Shown: positions 34,113 through 44,064, numbered from the stretch's first letter. The stretch: DNA of 64,000 bases from Rosettibacter sp037481715 (GCA_037481715.1 JBBFLD010000010.1:1-64000), one strand, 5' to 3'. A program made the numbers and translations. Notes: generated from the letters alone by a model not told the origin.

Positions 34113-36398
34113 ATGGCTGAATTACAGAAACTCAAGAAAATTGCGTTTGTAGGAAATTATCTGCCCCGTAAATGTGGAATTGCTACTTTTACATTTGATT
34201 TAAGAAATGCAGTTAATAATCAATATCCTCAAACAGATTGTATAGTTCTGGCTCTGAACGATAGAGATCAGGACTTTGAATACCCATCCGAAGTTAGATT
34301 TGTAATTAATAAACAGGATATTAATACTTATCAGAAAGCAGCTGACTTTCTTAACTTCAATAACATTGATGTTGTTTGTCTTCAGCATGAGTATGGAATT
34401 TTTGGCGGTGTGGAAGGAAGTCATATTTTAGCTTTTCTGCGTAATTTAAGAATGCCTGTTGTAACAACACTTCATACAATCTTGAATGAACCTAATCCAG
34501 ACCAGAGAAGAGTAATGAAAGAATTAATTTCTTATTCAACTCGTTTAATAACGATGACAGAAAAAGGGAAAACATTTCTTAAAGAAATTTATAATGCTCC
34601 TGAAGATATTATTGATGTAATACCGCATGGTATTCCTGATATGCCTTTTGTCGATCCAAATTTTTATAAAGACAGATTTAATGTTGAGGGCAAATATGTA
34701 ATTTTAACTTTTGGTTTGCTATCACCTAATAAAGGAATTGAATATGTTCTAAAAGCTTTGCCAAAAGTATTATCTGTTTTTCCTAATCTTGTTTACATTG
34801 TTCTTGGTGCAACTCATCCAAATATTGTTAAAGAATACGGCGAATCTTATAGAATGAGTCTTGAAAGATTAGCTCATGATTTAGGTATCAAGAAAAATGT
34901 AATATTCTATAACCGATTTGTAGATTCAGAAGAATTAAAAGAATTTATTGGTGCTGCAGATATTTATATAACTCCATACTTAAATAAAGCTCAAATAACT
35001 TCTGGTACATTGTCATATTCTTTCGGATGTGGTAAAGCAGTTATTTCTACACCATACTGGCATGCAGAAGAATTGCTTACTGATAATCGTGGTGTAATTG
35101 TTCCCTTTGCAGATTCGAATGCAATTGCAGATGAGATTATAAAATTACTTCAGGATGAACCGAGACGCCATGCAATGAGAAAAAAAGCTTATATGCTTGG
35201 AAGAGAAATGGTATGGAATAACATTGCTCACTTATATGTCGAATCATTTCAGAAAGCAAGAAGTCAAAGACTTGAAAAGCTTCAAAATATTTCTTCAGTA
35301 AAAACTTTGAATGAACAGAGCATGGAGCTTCCAGAATTCAAATTCAATCATTTATTTAATATAACAGATTCAACTGGAATAATTCAACATGCAAAATTTA
35401 CAATTCCATTATACACTGAAGGTTACTGTCTTGATGATAATGCTCGAGCTTTTCTTTTAACAATTTTGCTTGAAGAAATTGGTTTAATGGATGAACAAAT
35501 AGAATCACTGGCTAAAAAGTACGCTGCATTTATTCTTTATTCATTCAATGAAAAGAAAAATAGATTTAGAAACTTTATGGATTTTAACAGAAAGTGGAAA
35601 GAAGATGCTGGTTCTGATGATTCACAAGGAAGAGCGCTTTGGGCACTTGGAACATGTGTAAATAGGTCAAGAAAACGAGATTTGCAAATGTGGGCAACTC
35701 AATTATTTAATAAAGCATTATCAATTTTAACTGAACTTACATCTCCTCGTGCTTGGGCATTTGGCTTAATTGGAATTTATGAATATCTGCAAAAGATGAG
35801 TGGCGATAGAGTTGCAATTCAAATTCAAGAAAATTTAACTCATAGACTTATTGAACTTTATGAAAGAAATTCAAATGAAGAATGGAAATGGTTTGAAGAT
35901 TATCTGGTTTATGATAATGCCAGACTTTCACAAGCTCTAATTTTAACAGGAAATTATTCTCATAATCAAAAGGCATTTGATATTGGTATTGAATCTTTGA
36001 AGTGGCTGGTTGAACTTCAAACAACAGAAGCAGGTTATTTCAGACCAATTGGTTCAGATGGCTGGTATAATCGCAATGGATCAAAAGCAGATTTTGACCA
36101 GCAGCCAATAGCAGCTTATGAAACTGTTTCAGCTTGTATGGATGCATTTCAAATTACAGAAGATTATTATTGGTACAATAAAGCAAGAATTGCATTCGAA
36201 TGGTTCTTAGGCAGAAATGATTTAGGTTTGGCTTTGTATGACCCTGTAAGCGGCGGTTGTTACGATGCTCTTCATGTTGACAGAGTAAATATGAATGAAG
36301 GTGCTGAATCTACTTTATCATTCTTGCTTTCTCTTGCTGAAGTTTATAGAGTTGAAAACTTGATTAAATCTTATGAACATGTAAAAAATTATGAATAA
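34113..36398 (+). CDS. GT4 glycosyltransferase fused to an alpha/alpha toroid domain
   Basis: A 761-residue two-domain protein. Residues 1-380 are a GT-B glycosyltransferase of family 4, starting KIAFVGNYLPRKCGIATFT, with LTFGLLSPNKGIEYVLKALP and the donor-site segment AADIYITPYLNKAQITSGT. Residues about 410-755 are helix-rich with repeated Trp and Tyr segments (DDNARAFLLTILLEE, LLTGNYSH-like), like (alpha/alpha)6 glycoside-processing domains. GAGGAG precedes the start. The GH130 gene overlaps its end, and this GT4-GH130 pairing suggests a linked role in synthesis or turnover of a mannoside. Confidence 0.83.
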   Translation: MAELQKLKKIAFVGNYLPRKCGIATFTFDLRNAVNNQYPQTDCIVLALNDRDQDFEYPSEVRFVINKQDINTYQKAADFLNFNNIDVVCLQHEYGIFGGVEGSHILAFLRNLRMPVVTTLHTILNEPNPDQRRVMKELISYSTRLITMTEKGKTFLKEIYNAPEDIIDVIPHGIPDMPFVDPNFYKDRFNVEGKYVILTFGLLSPNKGIEYVLKALPKVLSVFPNLVYIVLGATHPNIVKEYGESYRMSLERLAHDLGIKKNVIFYNRFVDSEELKEFIGAADIYITPYLNKAQITSGTLSYSFGCGKAVISTPYWHAEELLTDNRGVIVPFADSNAIADEIIKLLQDEPRRHAMRKKAYMLGREMVWNNIAHLYVESFQKARSQRLEKLQNISSVKTLNEQSMELPEFKFNHLFNITDSTGIIQHAKFTIPLYTEGYCLDDNARAFLLTILLEEIGLMDEQIESLAKKYAAFILYSFNEKKNRFRNFMDFNRKWKEDAGSDDSQGRALWALGTCVNRSRKRDLQMWATQLFNKALSILTELTSPRAWAFGLIGIYEYLQKMSGDRVAIQIQENLTHRLIELYERNSNEEWKWFEDYLVYDNARLSQALILTGNYSHNQKAFDIGIESLKWLVELQTTEAGYFRPIGSDGWYNRNGSKADFDQQPIAAYETVSACMDAFQITEDYYWYNKARIAFEWFLGRNDLGLALYDPVSGGCYDALHVDRVNMNEGAESTLSFLLSLAEVYRVENLIKSYEHVKNYE

Positions 36399-36432
36399 TA
36401 TTTCGAATATTATAAAAAAATGGAGTGGTGTT

Positions 36433-37401
36433 ATGAGTAATTCTTCTCATGAATTATTTCATAGATACGAAGGAAATCCAATAATAACAATTTATGACAT
36501 ACCATATCCTGCTAATTCTGTATTTAATTGCGGTGCAGTATCAGTAAATGGAGAGACAATTTTACTTATTCGTGTAGAAGATTTAAGAGGAATATCACAC
36601 CTTACTGTGGCTCGAAGCAGAGATGGAAAAACAAATTGGGATATTGATTCAAAACCAACTTTGCCTCCAGACCCGATTAATTATCCAGAAGAAATTTGGG
36701 GAATTGAAGATCCACGTATAACTTATCTTGATGAATTGAAAAAATATGCAATTACATACACAGCATATTCTCATGGCGGACCTTTGGTTTCTCTTGCAAT
36801 GACAGAAGACTTTAAAACATTCGAAAGAATTGGAGCTGTTCTGCCTCCAGAAGATAAAGATGCTGCATTGTTCCCTATAAAATTTGGTAATCGATGGGCA
36901 ATGCTGCATCGCCCCATAATTTCTACTCCTTATTCTGCAGCTCATATATGGATTTCGTTTTCACCTGATTTAATTCATTGGGGGGAACATAGAATTTTGA
37001 TTAGAGCAAGAGAAGGTGCGTGGTGGGATGCAAATAAAATTGGTTTGTCGCCTCCTCCAATTCAAATTCCTGAAGGATGGCTGGTTTTATATCACGGCGT
37101 AAAGAAAACGGCAAGCGGAGTAATTTATCGGCTCGGTCTTGTATTGTTAGATTTAGAAGACCCAACCAAAGTACTGCGCAGAAGTGATGAATGGATTTTT
37201 GGTCCAAGAGAACATTATGAGAAAGAAGGTGATGTTGATGATGTCGTATTCCCTTGCGGCTGGATTGTAGATGGTGATGATGTTAGATTATATTATGGAG
37301 CTGCAGATTCATGTATTGCACTTGCTACAGCAAAGTTAAGTGATTTGAGAAAATATATTTTATCATGCCCTGTAGCAGAAAAATCATTAAGATGGGGATA
37401 A
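36433..37401 (+). CDS. Glycoside hydrolase family 130 (mannoside phosphorylase-like)
   Basis: A five-bladed beta-propeller enzyme of GH130, whose members cleave beta-mannosides by phosphorolysis or hydrolysis. The frame opens at 36391, but the ATG at 36433 has GGAG seven bases upstream and is preferred (322 residues). The propeller segments include FNCGAVSVNGETILLIRVED, the catalytic-aspartate block WGIEDPRITY, and LFPIKFGNRWAMLHRP. The C terminus has YYGAADSCIALATAKL. There is no signal peptide, so it works in the cytoplasm. It is coupled to the GT4 gene; a terminator follows. Confidence 0.87.
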   Translation: MSNSSHELFHRYEGNPIITIYDIPYPANSVFNCGAVSVNGETILLIRVEDLRGISHLTVARSRDGKTNWDIDSKPTLPPDPINYPEEIWGIEDPRITYLDELKKYAITYTAYSHGGPLVSLAMTEDFKTFERIGAVLPPEDKDAALFPIKFGNRWAMLHRPIISTPYSAAHIWISFSPDLIHWGEHRILIRAREGAWWDANKIGLSPPPIQIPEGWLVLYHGVKKTASGVIYRLGLVLLDLEDPTKVLRRSDEWIFGPREHYEKEGDVDDVVFPCGWIVDGDDVRLYYGAADSCIALATAKLSDLRKYILSCPVAEKSLRWG

Positions 37402-37431
37402 TTATTTCCAAAGAAGTTAGACAAATTTTTA

Positions 37432-37475
37432 CTGCACATCATGTGATTAATATACATAGATGTGCAGACTTTTTT
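37432..37475 (+). terminator. Rho-independent terminator after GH130
   Basis: CTGCACATC (37432-37440) pairs perfectly with GATGTGCAG (37459-37467), and inner ATGT/ACAT pairs extend the stem; six T residues follow at 37470-37475. It ends the GT4-GH130 transcript. Confidence 0.85.
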
Positions 37476-37511
37476 ATTTATTTGTGTAAATAAAAAGTTT
37501 GAGATTATTAA

Positions 37512-38168
37512 TTGACCAGATTGGAATACTTAAAAAATATATGGCAGCCAAAACTTTTGGATAAAAATTTTAGAACGAAATTTTTCATTTCATCTTTTTT
37601 GCTTTTAATAATTTTATTATCACTTGCCAAATTTCTTGAATATAACGAAACCCGCACCGGTTTTTCTTTCAACGACCCAATTTTAATTTTATTTAAGCCT
37701 ATTGATATTACCTGGTTAACTTTTGTTCTGATTTATTCTGGTGTAGTAGTTATTTTGGTTCATCTTACTTTTCATCCAGATAATTTTCTTATTGCAATTC
37801 AAGCTTATAGTTTAACAGCTCTTTTAAGATTAATAACTATTTTTCTTTTGCCGTTGAATGCTCCTGTTACAATTATTCCTCTTAAAGACCCTATTGTTGA
37901 ATTCTTTGGCGGGGGAAATACTTTATTAAGGGACCTTTTCTTTTCTGGTCATACAGCCACTATGTTTGTCTTTTTTCTTGCTGCAAAAAACAGAAAACTA
38001 AAAATTATTTTTCTGATTTCAACAGTTTTAGTTGGATTATTTGTTTTGATTCAGCACGTTCATTACACAATTGATGTAATTGCTGCGCCATTTTTTGCTT
38101 ATACATCTTATCGAATAATTATTATTCTGAATCGGAAACTTGATAAGCAAAATTATCGAATCAAATAA
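37512..38168 (+). CDS. PAP2 / sphingomyelin-synthase-like membrane phosphatase, TTG start
   Basis: A 218-residue membrane protein with about six helices. It has a histidine-phosphatase motif DLFFSGHTATM (about 138-148) and QHVHYTIDVIAAP (about 178-190), giving the His-His-Asp catalytic set of the sphingomyelin synthase-like PAP2 branch. It may move phosphate or a phospho-headgroup on a lipid. The only suitable start is TTG at 37512, without a good Shine-Dalgarno sequence. The 3' end overlaps the convergent M24 peptidase by 16 bp. Confidence 0.76.
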   Translation: MTRLEYLKNIWQPKLLDKNFRTKFFISSFLLLIILLSLAKFLEYNETRTGFSFNDPILILFKPIDITWLTFVLIYSGVVVILVHLTFHPDNFLIAIQAYSLTALLRLITIFLLPLNAPVTIIPLKDPIVEFFGGGNTLLRDLFFSGHTATMFVFFLAAKNRKLKIIFLISTVLVGLFVLIQHVHYTIDVIAAPFFAYTSYRIIIILNRKLDKQNYRIK

Positions 38169-39343
38169 ATTTCATTTTGTCTGTTGGATAAAAATTCGCA
38201 TCCATCTTTTGTTACATAAACCATTTCTTCAATTGTTGCAATTCCATAATTCTCGATTGTCAATCTTGGTTCAATTGTAAAAACATTTCCTTCTTCAATT
38301 TCAAGCATAGGAAGATTTCCATATCTTTCCCACTTTGGTCCTAAAAGTGCACCTCCATCATGAACAGAACGACCTACTTGATGTCCAAGCCCATGAGGAA
38401 ATTCACTGTAGCCGTTTATCTGAATATAATTTCTTGCAACTTCATCAATCTCCCAGCCTTGTTTGCCTGCTTTCAATTCATTAGCTGCTCTTGTAATTGA
38501 TTCTTTTATAACATCAAATCCTTTTTGAACTTCATCAGGTGGATTATTTTCGTTTGGCTTTAATACATACCAGGTTCTTTGCAAATCAGAACAATATCCA
38601 TTTATTTTTAATCCGAAGTCCATGTTAACAACATGTCCATGCTGAATAATTCTGTCAGTAGGACCAGAGTGAGCTCCTGCAGTATCTGGTCCTGAAAAAA
38701 CAGAAGGACAATATTCTTTATCCCACGCAAGTTCAAATCCTCTTTCTTTTACAAGGTCATGAACAAATGATGCAATTTGTTTTTCTGTCATTCCTGGTTT
38801 CATGTAGCTGCTGACTTCATCAAAAATTTTTAATGTTTCTTTGATTGCTTCTTTAATTAGTTCTAATTCTTTTGCAGTTTTTCTTCCGCGAAGAGCTGCT
38901 ACAAGATCTTCTGAAGAAACGAGCTTGTTTATATAATCAGTTTCTTTAAGATTATCTAATAAATCGAGATATAATCCATAAGTTAATCCATCTGCAAGAC
39001 TTGAATTTTTTGAATAATTAATTGCAATTTTATTTGGTTTAATCTGGTCTAAAACCTCCAGCAATTTTTCTTTAATTGATTTCAAATAAGGATGAATGTT
39101 TTTATAAGTTCCAACTGCTTTCATGTTTTCATATTCAAGTGAACCAATAATTGCATGTGTGTTTCCATCTTTTGTAATTATAAATGCCGATTGCCATGTT
39201 GCATTAGTTCCAACCAGAATATCCATCATCGGATCTTTAATGTTTCCTGTTTCTCGAACATAAATTAACCACATATCAATTTCTTTTTCGGAAAGTAGTT
39301 TTGATGCCTGTTCTATTTTTTCGAGTATCAATTCTTTTTGCAT
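38153..39343 (-). CDS. M24 family metallopeptidase (Xaa-Pro aminopeptidase/dipeptidase-like)
   Basis: A 396-residue pita-bread-fold metallopeptidase. The N-terminal creatinase-like domain runs to about residue 165. Metal ligands of the catalytic domain are in VVNMDFGLKINGYCSDLQRT (two Asp), EFPHGLGHQVG (His), FTIEPRL (Glu) and GIATIEEMVYV (Glu). The frame opens with TTG at 39355, but the ATG at 39343 follows GAGG by six bases and is chosen. It is likely cytoplasmic and cleaves Xaa-Pro bonds, though the substrate was not determined. Confidence 0.85.
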   Translation of the reverse strand: MQKELILEKIEQASKLLSEKEIDMWLIYVRETGNIKDPMMDILVGTNATWQSAFIITKDGNTHAIIGSLEYENMKAVGTYKNIHPYLKSIKEKLLEVLDQIKPNKIAINYSKNSSLADGLTYGLYLDLLDNLKETDYINKLVSSEDLVAALRGRKTAKELELIKEAIKETLKIFDEVSSYMKPGMTEKQIASFVHDLVKERGFELAWDKEYCPSVFSGPDTAGAHSGPTDRIIQHGHVVNMDFGLKINGYCSDLQRTWYVLKPNENNPPDEVQKGFDVIKESITRAANELKAGKQGWEIDEVARNYIQINGYSEFPHGLGHQVGRSVHDGGALLGPKWERYGNLPMLEIEEGNVFTIEPRLTIENYGIATIEEMVYVTKDGCEFLSNRQNEIYLIR

Positions 39344-39416
39344 TTGAAACCTCAATTTTATGATTCAAAGAAGATTAAAATTATTGTTGTAATTTTATTT
39401 AGTATGATTCATGAAA

Positions 39417-40988
39417 TTATGATTGGTCGACTTTGTTTTTTGGAAGTGAAAATGTAAATGTAGTTCCTTCGCCCGATTTACTTTTTACCCAAATTTTGCC
39501 ACCGTTTTTTTCTACCATTTCTTTGCAAAGAATTAATCCCAAGCCGCTTCCTTTTTCGTTTTTGGTTCCGCTTTTGGTAAATGGTATGTCAATTCTAAAT
39601 AATTTTTCTATGTCACTTTCCTCCATGCCTATTCCAGTATCGCTGATTGATATTTCAATCATCCCATCTTTTTCTTCTGAATTAAAAATTATCTTTCCTT
39701 TTTCATCAGTAAACTTGATTGCATTGGAAAGCAAATTTTGAAGTACAGAAAAAATCATATCTTCATCTGCATAAACAATATGTTCTTTGTTAATCTTATT
39801 TGTTATCTCTATATTTTTAATTGCTGCATTGTGTAAAAGAAGATTGATAGCTTTACTTGCTGTATTGTGAATAGGGAAATTTTTCGGGTTGAAGGATATA
39901 GTTCCAATTTGAATTCGTGACCACTGCAATAAATTTTCAAGCAGTGAAAATACAGTTTTTGCTGCTTCATTAATATTTTCTGCAAAAGATTTTATTTCAT
40001 CTTTGCTTAATTCTTCAATATCCTGATATAAAAATTCAGAAAAACTTAAAAGCGAACTGAATGGACTTCTTAAATCATGGGCAATTATGGAGAAAAATTT
40101 GTCTTTGGCTGCATTTGAGTTCTTTAATTCTTGATTGAGTGCTTCTAATTTTTGAATTAATTCTTTAAGCTGAGCTTCTTGTTTTTTTCTTTCGGTAACA
40201 TCTCTTAAAACTCCGCGGTAACCAATAATTTCACCATCTTTATTTTTTACGGCTACAGAAGTTTCTCTTACAACAGCAATTTCACCATTTAATTTTTTTA
40301 TCTCAATTTCAAAATCTTTTACAAAACCATTTTTGATTAACTCATTTTTGAATCTTTCTCTGTCTTCGGGATTAACATAAAGGTCAGAAATTATATTAAT
40401 GTTGTTAAGTTCTTCTAAAGATTTTATACCAAGAAACTCCATACCCGAAGGATTAAGTTCAACAAATTTTCCATCAATTGTGCTTTCATATACTACATCT
40501 TTAATTTCCATAAAAAGTTCTTTATACTTTTTTTCTGCTTCGCGTAATTTTTCTTCTGTTTCAACAAGTTCTGTTATGTCTTTGCTCAAACCGACATAGG
40601 CAATTGGTTCGCCATTTTCATTTCTTACTACGGATGTGCTGAGTTCAATAATAAATTCACTTCCATCTTTTCTTTTGTTTATAAGTCTTCCATGCCAGCC
40701 GCCTTTTTGTGTGGCTTTGTTTATTTCTTTAAGAACTTTTGGGTCATTTTTTTCTGAGCGAAGAATTTCAGTATTCTTTCCAAGAATTTCTTCAAGCGTA
40801 TAGCCGTAAGTATCGAGAAAAGTTTGATTAACAAAAATTGTATTATGATTTAAATCTGTTACACTTATGCATTCATGAACTGAATTGATGGCGTGAATTA
40901 GAAGTTTAATGTTTTCTTTGGATTCAAAAAAATTAGTTTTGTGGGGATTTTTATTTTGTAGATTACTATGATTTCGGCTGGTATTCAT
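39417..40988 (-). CDS. Two-PAS histidine kinase
   Basis: A 523-residue cytoplasmic kinase with two PAS domains. The first (about 30-145) shows the PAC end AYVGLSKDITELVE, and the second (about 155-275) ends GYRGVLRDVTERKKQ. A coiled coil leads to the HisKA box FFSIIAHDLRSPFSSLLSF. The HATPase domain has LLSNAIKFTDEKG, ISDTGIGMEE and GSGLGLILCKEM. No response regulator is adjacent, so its partner is elsewhere. Confidence 0.87.
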   Translation of the reverse strand: MNTSRNHSNLQNKNPHKTNFFESKENIKLLIHAINSVHECISVTDLNHNTIFVNQTFLDTYGYTLEEILGKNTEILRSEKNDPKVLKEINKATQKGGWHGRLINKRKDGSEFIIELSTSVVRNENGEPIAYVGLSKDITELVETEEKLREAEKKYKELFMEIKDVVYESTIDGKFVELNPSGMEFLGIKSLEELNNINIISDLYVNPEDRERFKNELIKNGFVKDFEIEIKKLNGEIAVVRETSVAVKNKDGEIIGYRGVLRDVTERKKQEAQLKELIQKLEALNQELKNSNAAKDKFFSIIAHDLRSPFSSLLSFSEFLYQDIEELSKDEIKSFAENINEAAKTVFSLLENLLQWSRIQIGTISFNPKNFPIHNTASKAINLLLHNAAIKNIEITNKINKEHIVYADEDMIFSVLQNLLSNAIKFTDEKGKIIFNSEEKDGMIEISISDTGIGMEESDIEKLFRIDIPFTKSGTKNEKGSGLGLILCKEMVEKNGGKIWVKSKSGEGTTFTFSLPKNKVDQS

Positions 40989-41044
40989 ATTTTATTAATG
41001 CACCCTAAAAGAAATATAAGTTTCAGTTTAAATATACAATATTT

Positions 41045-42022
41045 TTAAATCTTATCTGAATATTTTTTTACTGCCTTCTTGAGTCTATCCATTATAGCCA
41101 ATCCCAATCCTTCTTCTTTAATTGGTTCAACTAAAATTACATCAATTTCCTCTTTTTCAAATTCATGCAGAGATTTAAATAAATTAGCTGCAGCTTCTCT
41201 TAAATCTTTTGATGGTGATAAAATTTTAACAGATGCAAAGTTGTATTGAAATTTTTCTTCATTAAAATATAGAACCCCAATTTTTTTGTTTGAATATTTC
41301 TTCAGATTTTCCTCATTTAAAAATAATATTGGTTTAACAGGCGAGTAATGAAATGGAAGTTGTCCGGGTGCTGTAGGTTTAGTAGATTCTAAATTTAAGT
41401 ACAGTTTGCATTTAACTGTATCTTCAATTTCTTCTTTCGATAAACCGCCAGGACGCAGCAAATAAAAATTTCCTCCATCAAACTGAATGATTGTTGATTC
41501 TAAACCGATGTTACATTTTCCTCCGTCGAGAATTAAATCAACTTTGTCTCCAAGACTTTTTTTAACATGCTCAGCTTGAGTGGGGCTTAAATGACCAAAT
41601 TTGTTTGCACTAGGTGCTGCAATTGGAGTATTACTTTTTTCAATTAATTCTAATGCAACTTTATGATTGGGCATTCGTATTGCAACGGTTGGATTTCCTG
41701 ATGTTACAATGTCAGGAACAACATCAGTTTTGGGAAGAACAAGAGTAAGCGGACCAGGCCAGAATTTTTCGATTAATTTATCGATTCTCTCATCATCATA
41801 AATTGCAAATTTTTTTATCCATTCTTTTTGCGATATATGTAGGATGAGAGGGTTAAAAGCAGGTCGTTTCTTTACCTCAAAAATTTTTGCAACTGCAATT
41901 GGATTTAATCCATCTGCACCTAAACCATAAACTGTTTCTGTAGGAAAAGCAACCAGACCGCCATTACGAATTATCTCGGCTGCTTTTGCTATTGTTTCGC
42001 TGTTTGCTTGTACGATATTCAT
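41045..42022 (-). CDS. sua5: Threonylcarbamoyl-AMP synthase (Sua5 type)
   Basis: A 325-residue enzyme that makes threonylcarbamoyl-AMP for the t6A modification of tRNAs that read ANN codons. The YrdC domain (1-200) has FPTETVYGLGAD, KKRPAFNPLILHI, WPGPLTLVLPK and the APSANKFG loop. A linker and the smaller C-terminal Sua5 domain (about 225-325) follow, which distinguishes it from the shorter TsaC. It is transcribed divergently from the neighbouring phosphatase gene. Confidence 0.93.
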   Translation of the reverse strand: MNIVQANSETIAKAAEIIRNGGLVAFPTETVYGLGADGLNPIAVAKIFEVKKRPAFNPLILHISQKEWIKKFAIYDDERIDKLIEKFWPGPLTLVLPKTDVVPDIVTSGNPTVAIRMPNHKVALELIEKSNTPIAAPSANKFGHLSPTQAEHVKKSLGDKVDLILDGGKCNIGLESTIIQFDGGNFYLLRPGGLSKEEIEDTVKCKLYLNLESTKPTAPGQLPFHYSPVKPILFLNEENLKKYSNKKIGVLYFNEEKFQYNFASVKILSPSKDLREAAANLFKSLHEFEKEEIDVILVEPIKEEGLGLAIMDRLKKAVKKYSDKI

Positions 42023-42127
42023 ATTTTTAATTTTTTGTGCTGCTAAAATAAAGAGTTTTGGATAAGAAAAATAATTCTATAATTTTGAACTGTAATTTGA
42101 TTAATTAGAAAAATAAAGAGTTGCAGA

Positions 42128-42895
42128 ATGAATGAACTATCATACTTAAAAAAATTTGTAAAGCTTTTAGCAGATGAAAGCAAAAAAGTTATTAAAGAAT
42201 ATTACCGCAAAGAAATAATTATTGAAACAAAAGATGATTTATCACCAGTTACAATTGCAGATAAAAAATCAGAAGAAATTATGCGTCAATTAATCATGCG
42301 TGAATTTCCTGAACATGGTATAATTGGAGAAGAATTTGGCAATTATAATCCAGATGCAGAATATAAGTGGATACTCGACCCGATTGATGGAACAAAAAGT
42401 TTTATCTGTGGAACACCATTATTCGGAACTTTGATTGCATTGCTTAAAAATGATGAACCAATTTTAGGTGCAATTAATTTGCCTGTTCTTGATGAATTTT
42501 TAATTGGAGATAATACATCAGCAGAATTAAATGGGAATAAAGTTAATGTAAGAAAATGTGAAGATGTTTCTGCTGCAGTGCTTCTTATTACTGACTATAA
42601 CAATTTTGAGAAATATCGTAGTCTAACTGGCTTGAATAATTTAATTAGAAGAGTAAAACTTTTTAGAAGCTGGGGTGATTGTTATGGTTATTATCTTGTT
42701 GCAACAGGTTATGCTGATATAATGATTGACCCAATTATGAGTCAATGGGATTTGACTGCATTAATACCTGTAATAAATGGAGCCGGCGGCACAATAACAG
42801 ATTATTATGGAAATAATCCTTTGAAAGGGAACAGCATTGTTGCTACAGGCGGCACAATTCATAATGAGGTTATAAAAATTCTAAATCAAAATTAA
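42128..42895 (+). CDS. Inositol monophosphatase-family phosphatase (histidinol-phosphatase HisN-like)
   Basis: A 255-residue magnesium-dependent phosphatase. Family motifs are GEEFGNYN with the catalytic Glu, WILDPIDGTKSFICG, and WDLTALIPVINGAGG near the C terminus. The sequence resembles the HisN branch that hydrolyses histidinol phosphate, but inositol monophosphatase and 3'-phosphoadenosine phosphatase activities exist in the same fold. No his genes are nearby, so the substrate is uncertain. Confidence 0.83.
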   Translation: MNELSYLKKFVKLLADESKKVIKEYYRKEIIIETKDDLSPVTIADKKSEEIMRQLIMREFPEHGIIGEEFGNYNPDAEYKWILDPIDGTKSFICGTPLFGTLIALLKNDEPILGAINLPVLDEFLIGDNTSAELNGNKVNVRKCEDVSAAVLLITDYNNFEKYRSLTGLNNLIRRVKLFRSWGDCYGYYLVATGYADIMIDPIMSQWDLTALIPVINGAGGTITDYYGNNPLKGNSIVATGGTIHNEVIKILNQN

Positions 42896-42922
42896 TTTTA
42901 AAATAAAATTACAACATACTTT

Positions 42923-42938
42923 TTTTATTGCAATAAAA
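42923..42938. promoter_or_regulatory. 16-bp perfect palindrome TTTTATTGCAATAAAA
   Basis: A perfect palindrome without a spacer in the 138-bp gap before the lipoprotein gene, 95 bp upstream of its ATG. It could bind a dimeric regulator or be a weak end-of-transcript hairpin for the phosphatase gene. There is no supporting second copy in the window. Confidence 0.3.
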
Positions 42939-43033
42939 TTTCAAATAAGAGTTGATTTTTTTTTACATTAATTATTATAGTAAAAAAAAAGTTTTTATAA
43001 GTAGTAAACAAAAGAGCGCTGAGGGCAAGTCAA

Positions 43034-44035
43034 ATGAAAAAAATCATCCTTGTAGTTTCAGTAATAGTTATAGTAATAATAAATTCCTGCGGAGAAGGAA
43101 TAACCGAACCACAGCCGGGAAGAAGGGATTATGTGTGGACTAAAGATACATTAAGAGCAGAGGATTTTGGATTTCAGTTTCTAAGCAGTATATGGGGTTC
43201 ATCACCAAAAGACATTTGGGTTGTTGGTGATGCAGCTGCCCAGGCTAATAAGGTATGGCATTATGACGGAGTTCAATGGAAAAATTATAGATTGAACCAA
43301 TTTGCAACTCCTATAAGTATCCATGGTATTTTTAGTTATGAGGTCTGGATGGTAACAACCAGAAGTGATATATGGAGATGGGATGGGTTAAATTGGAATA
43401 AAGATACAACAATAATACCAGAAGGATACTATAGGATATTATTTGAAGACATATATGGTTATAAGGATAATTTATATGCTGTAGGAATTGCAGAAAAATT
43501 GGATGGTGATTATACAGGGATTATAGTTCATTATGATGGTAAGAAATGGGAAATATTAAATACACCAAAAATCAAAGAATATTTTGTAAGGGTTCTATTT
43601 TTAGAAAAGGGAGATATACTGATAACTGCATTAAGTCTTAATGACCCACTTGAACCAGCACGGTTATATAAATATGCAAATGGTGAATTAAGTTTATTAG
43701 GTAAAAGCTGGATTGATTACATATTAGGGATATTGAATAATAAGTTATACGTAAACACCGATAGAAAAGTATATGAGTATAAAGACGGCAAATTAATTTT
43801 AAAGATAGATTTATCAAATACAAATTATGCAGGCGGATTAATAGGTCGTTCTATTAATGATTTTTTTGCAGGCAATTATGGATGGAATTTAGGTCATTAT
43901 AATGGTGAAAGTATAGTTGATTTGTATTATATGAATGGCAATTTAATAGATGGTATAGTCTTCGAAAAGGATGTTTTTTTTATTTGTCATGATAACAATG
44001 GGCCATACTATATTTTACATGGGAAACTAAAATAG
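43034..44035 (+). CDS. Beta-propeller lipoprotein
   Basis: A 333-residue predicted lipoprotein with signal ending I-N-S-C19. The mature part has repeated SIWGSSPKDIWVVGD-like and VWHYDGVQWK segments, in which Trp and Asp recur about every 45 residues, as in beta-propeller proteins of the bacterial surface. GAGGG stands upstream of the ATG. The gene ends 29 bp before a strong terminator. Proteins of this kind in Bacteroidota are surface-exposed; no function can be assigned. Confidence 0.7.
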   Translation: MKKIILVVSVIVIVIINSCGEGITEPQPGRRDYVWTKDTLRAEDFGFQFLSSIWGSSPKDIWVVGDAAAQANKVWHYDGVQWKNYRLNQFATPISIHGIFSYEVWMVTTRSDIWRWDGLNWNKDTTIIPEGYYRILFEDIYGYKDNLYAVGIAEKLDGDYTGIIVHYDGKKWEILNTPKIKEYFVRVLFLEKGDILITALSLNDPLEPARLYKYANGELSLLGKSWIDYILGILNNKLYVNTDRKVYEYKDGKLILKIDLSNTNYAGGLIGRSINDFFAGNYGWNLGHYNGESIVDLYYMNGNLIDGIVFEKDVFFICHDNNGPYYILHGKLK

Positions 44036-44064
44036 GAGGGAAGATCAATAAAATTAAAACATGA

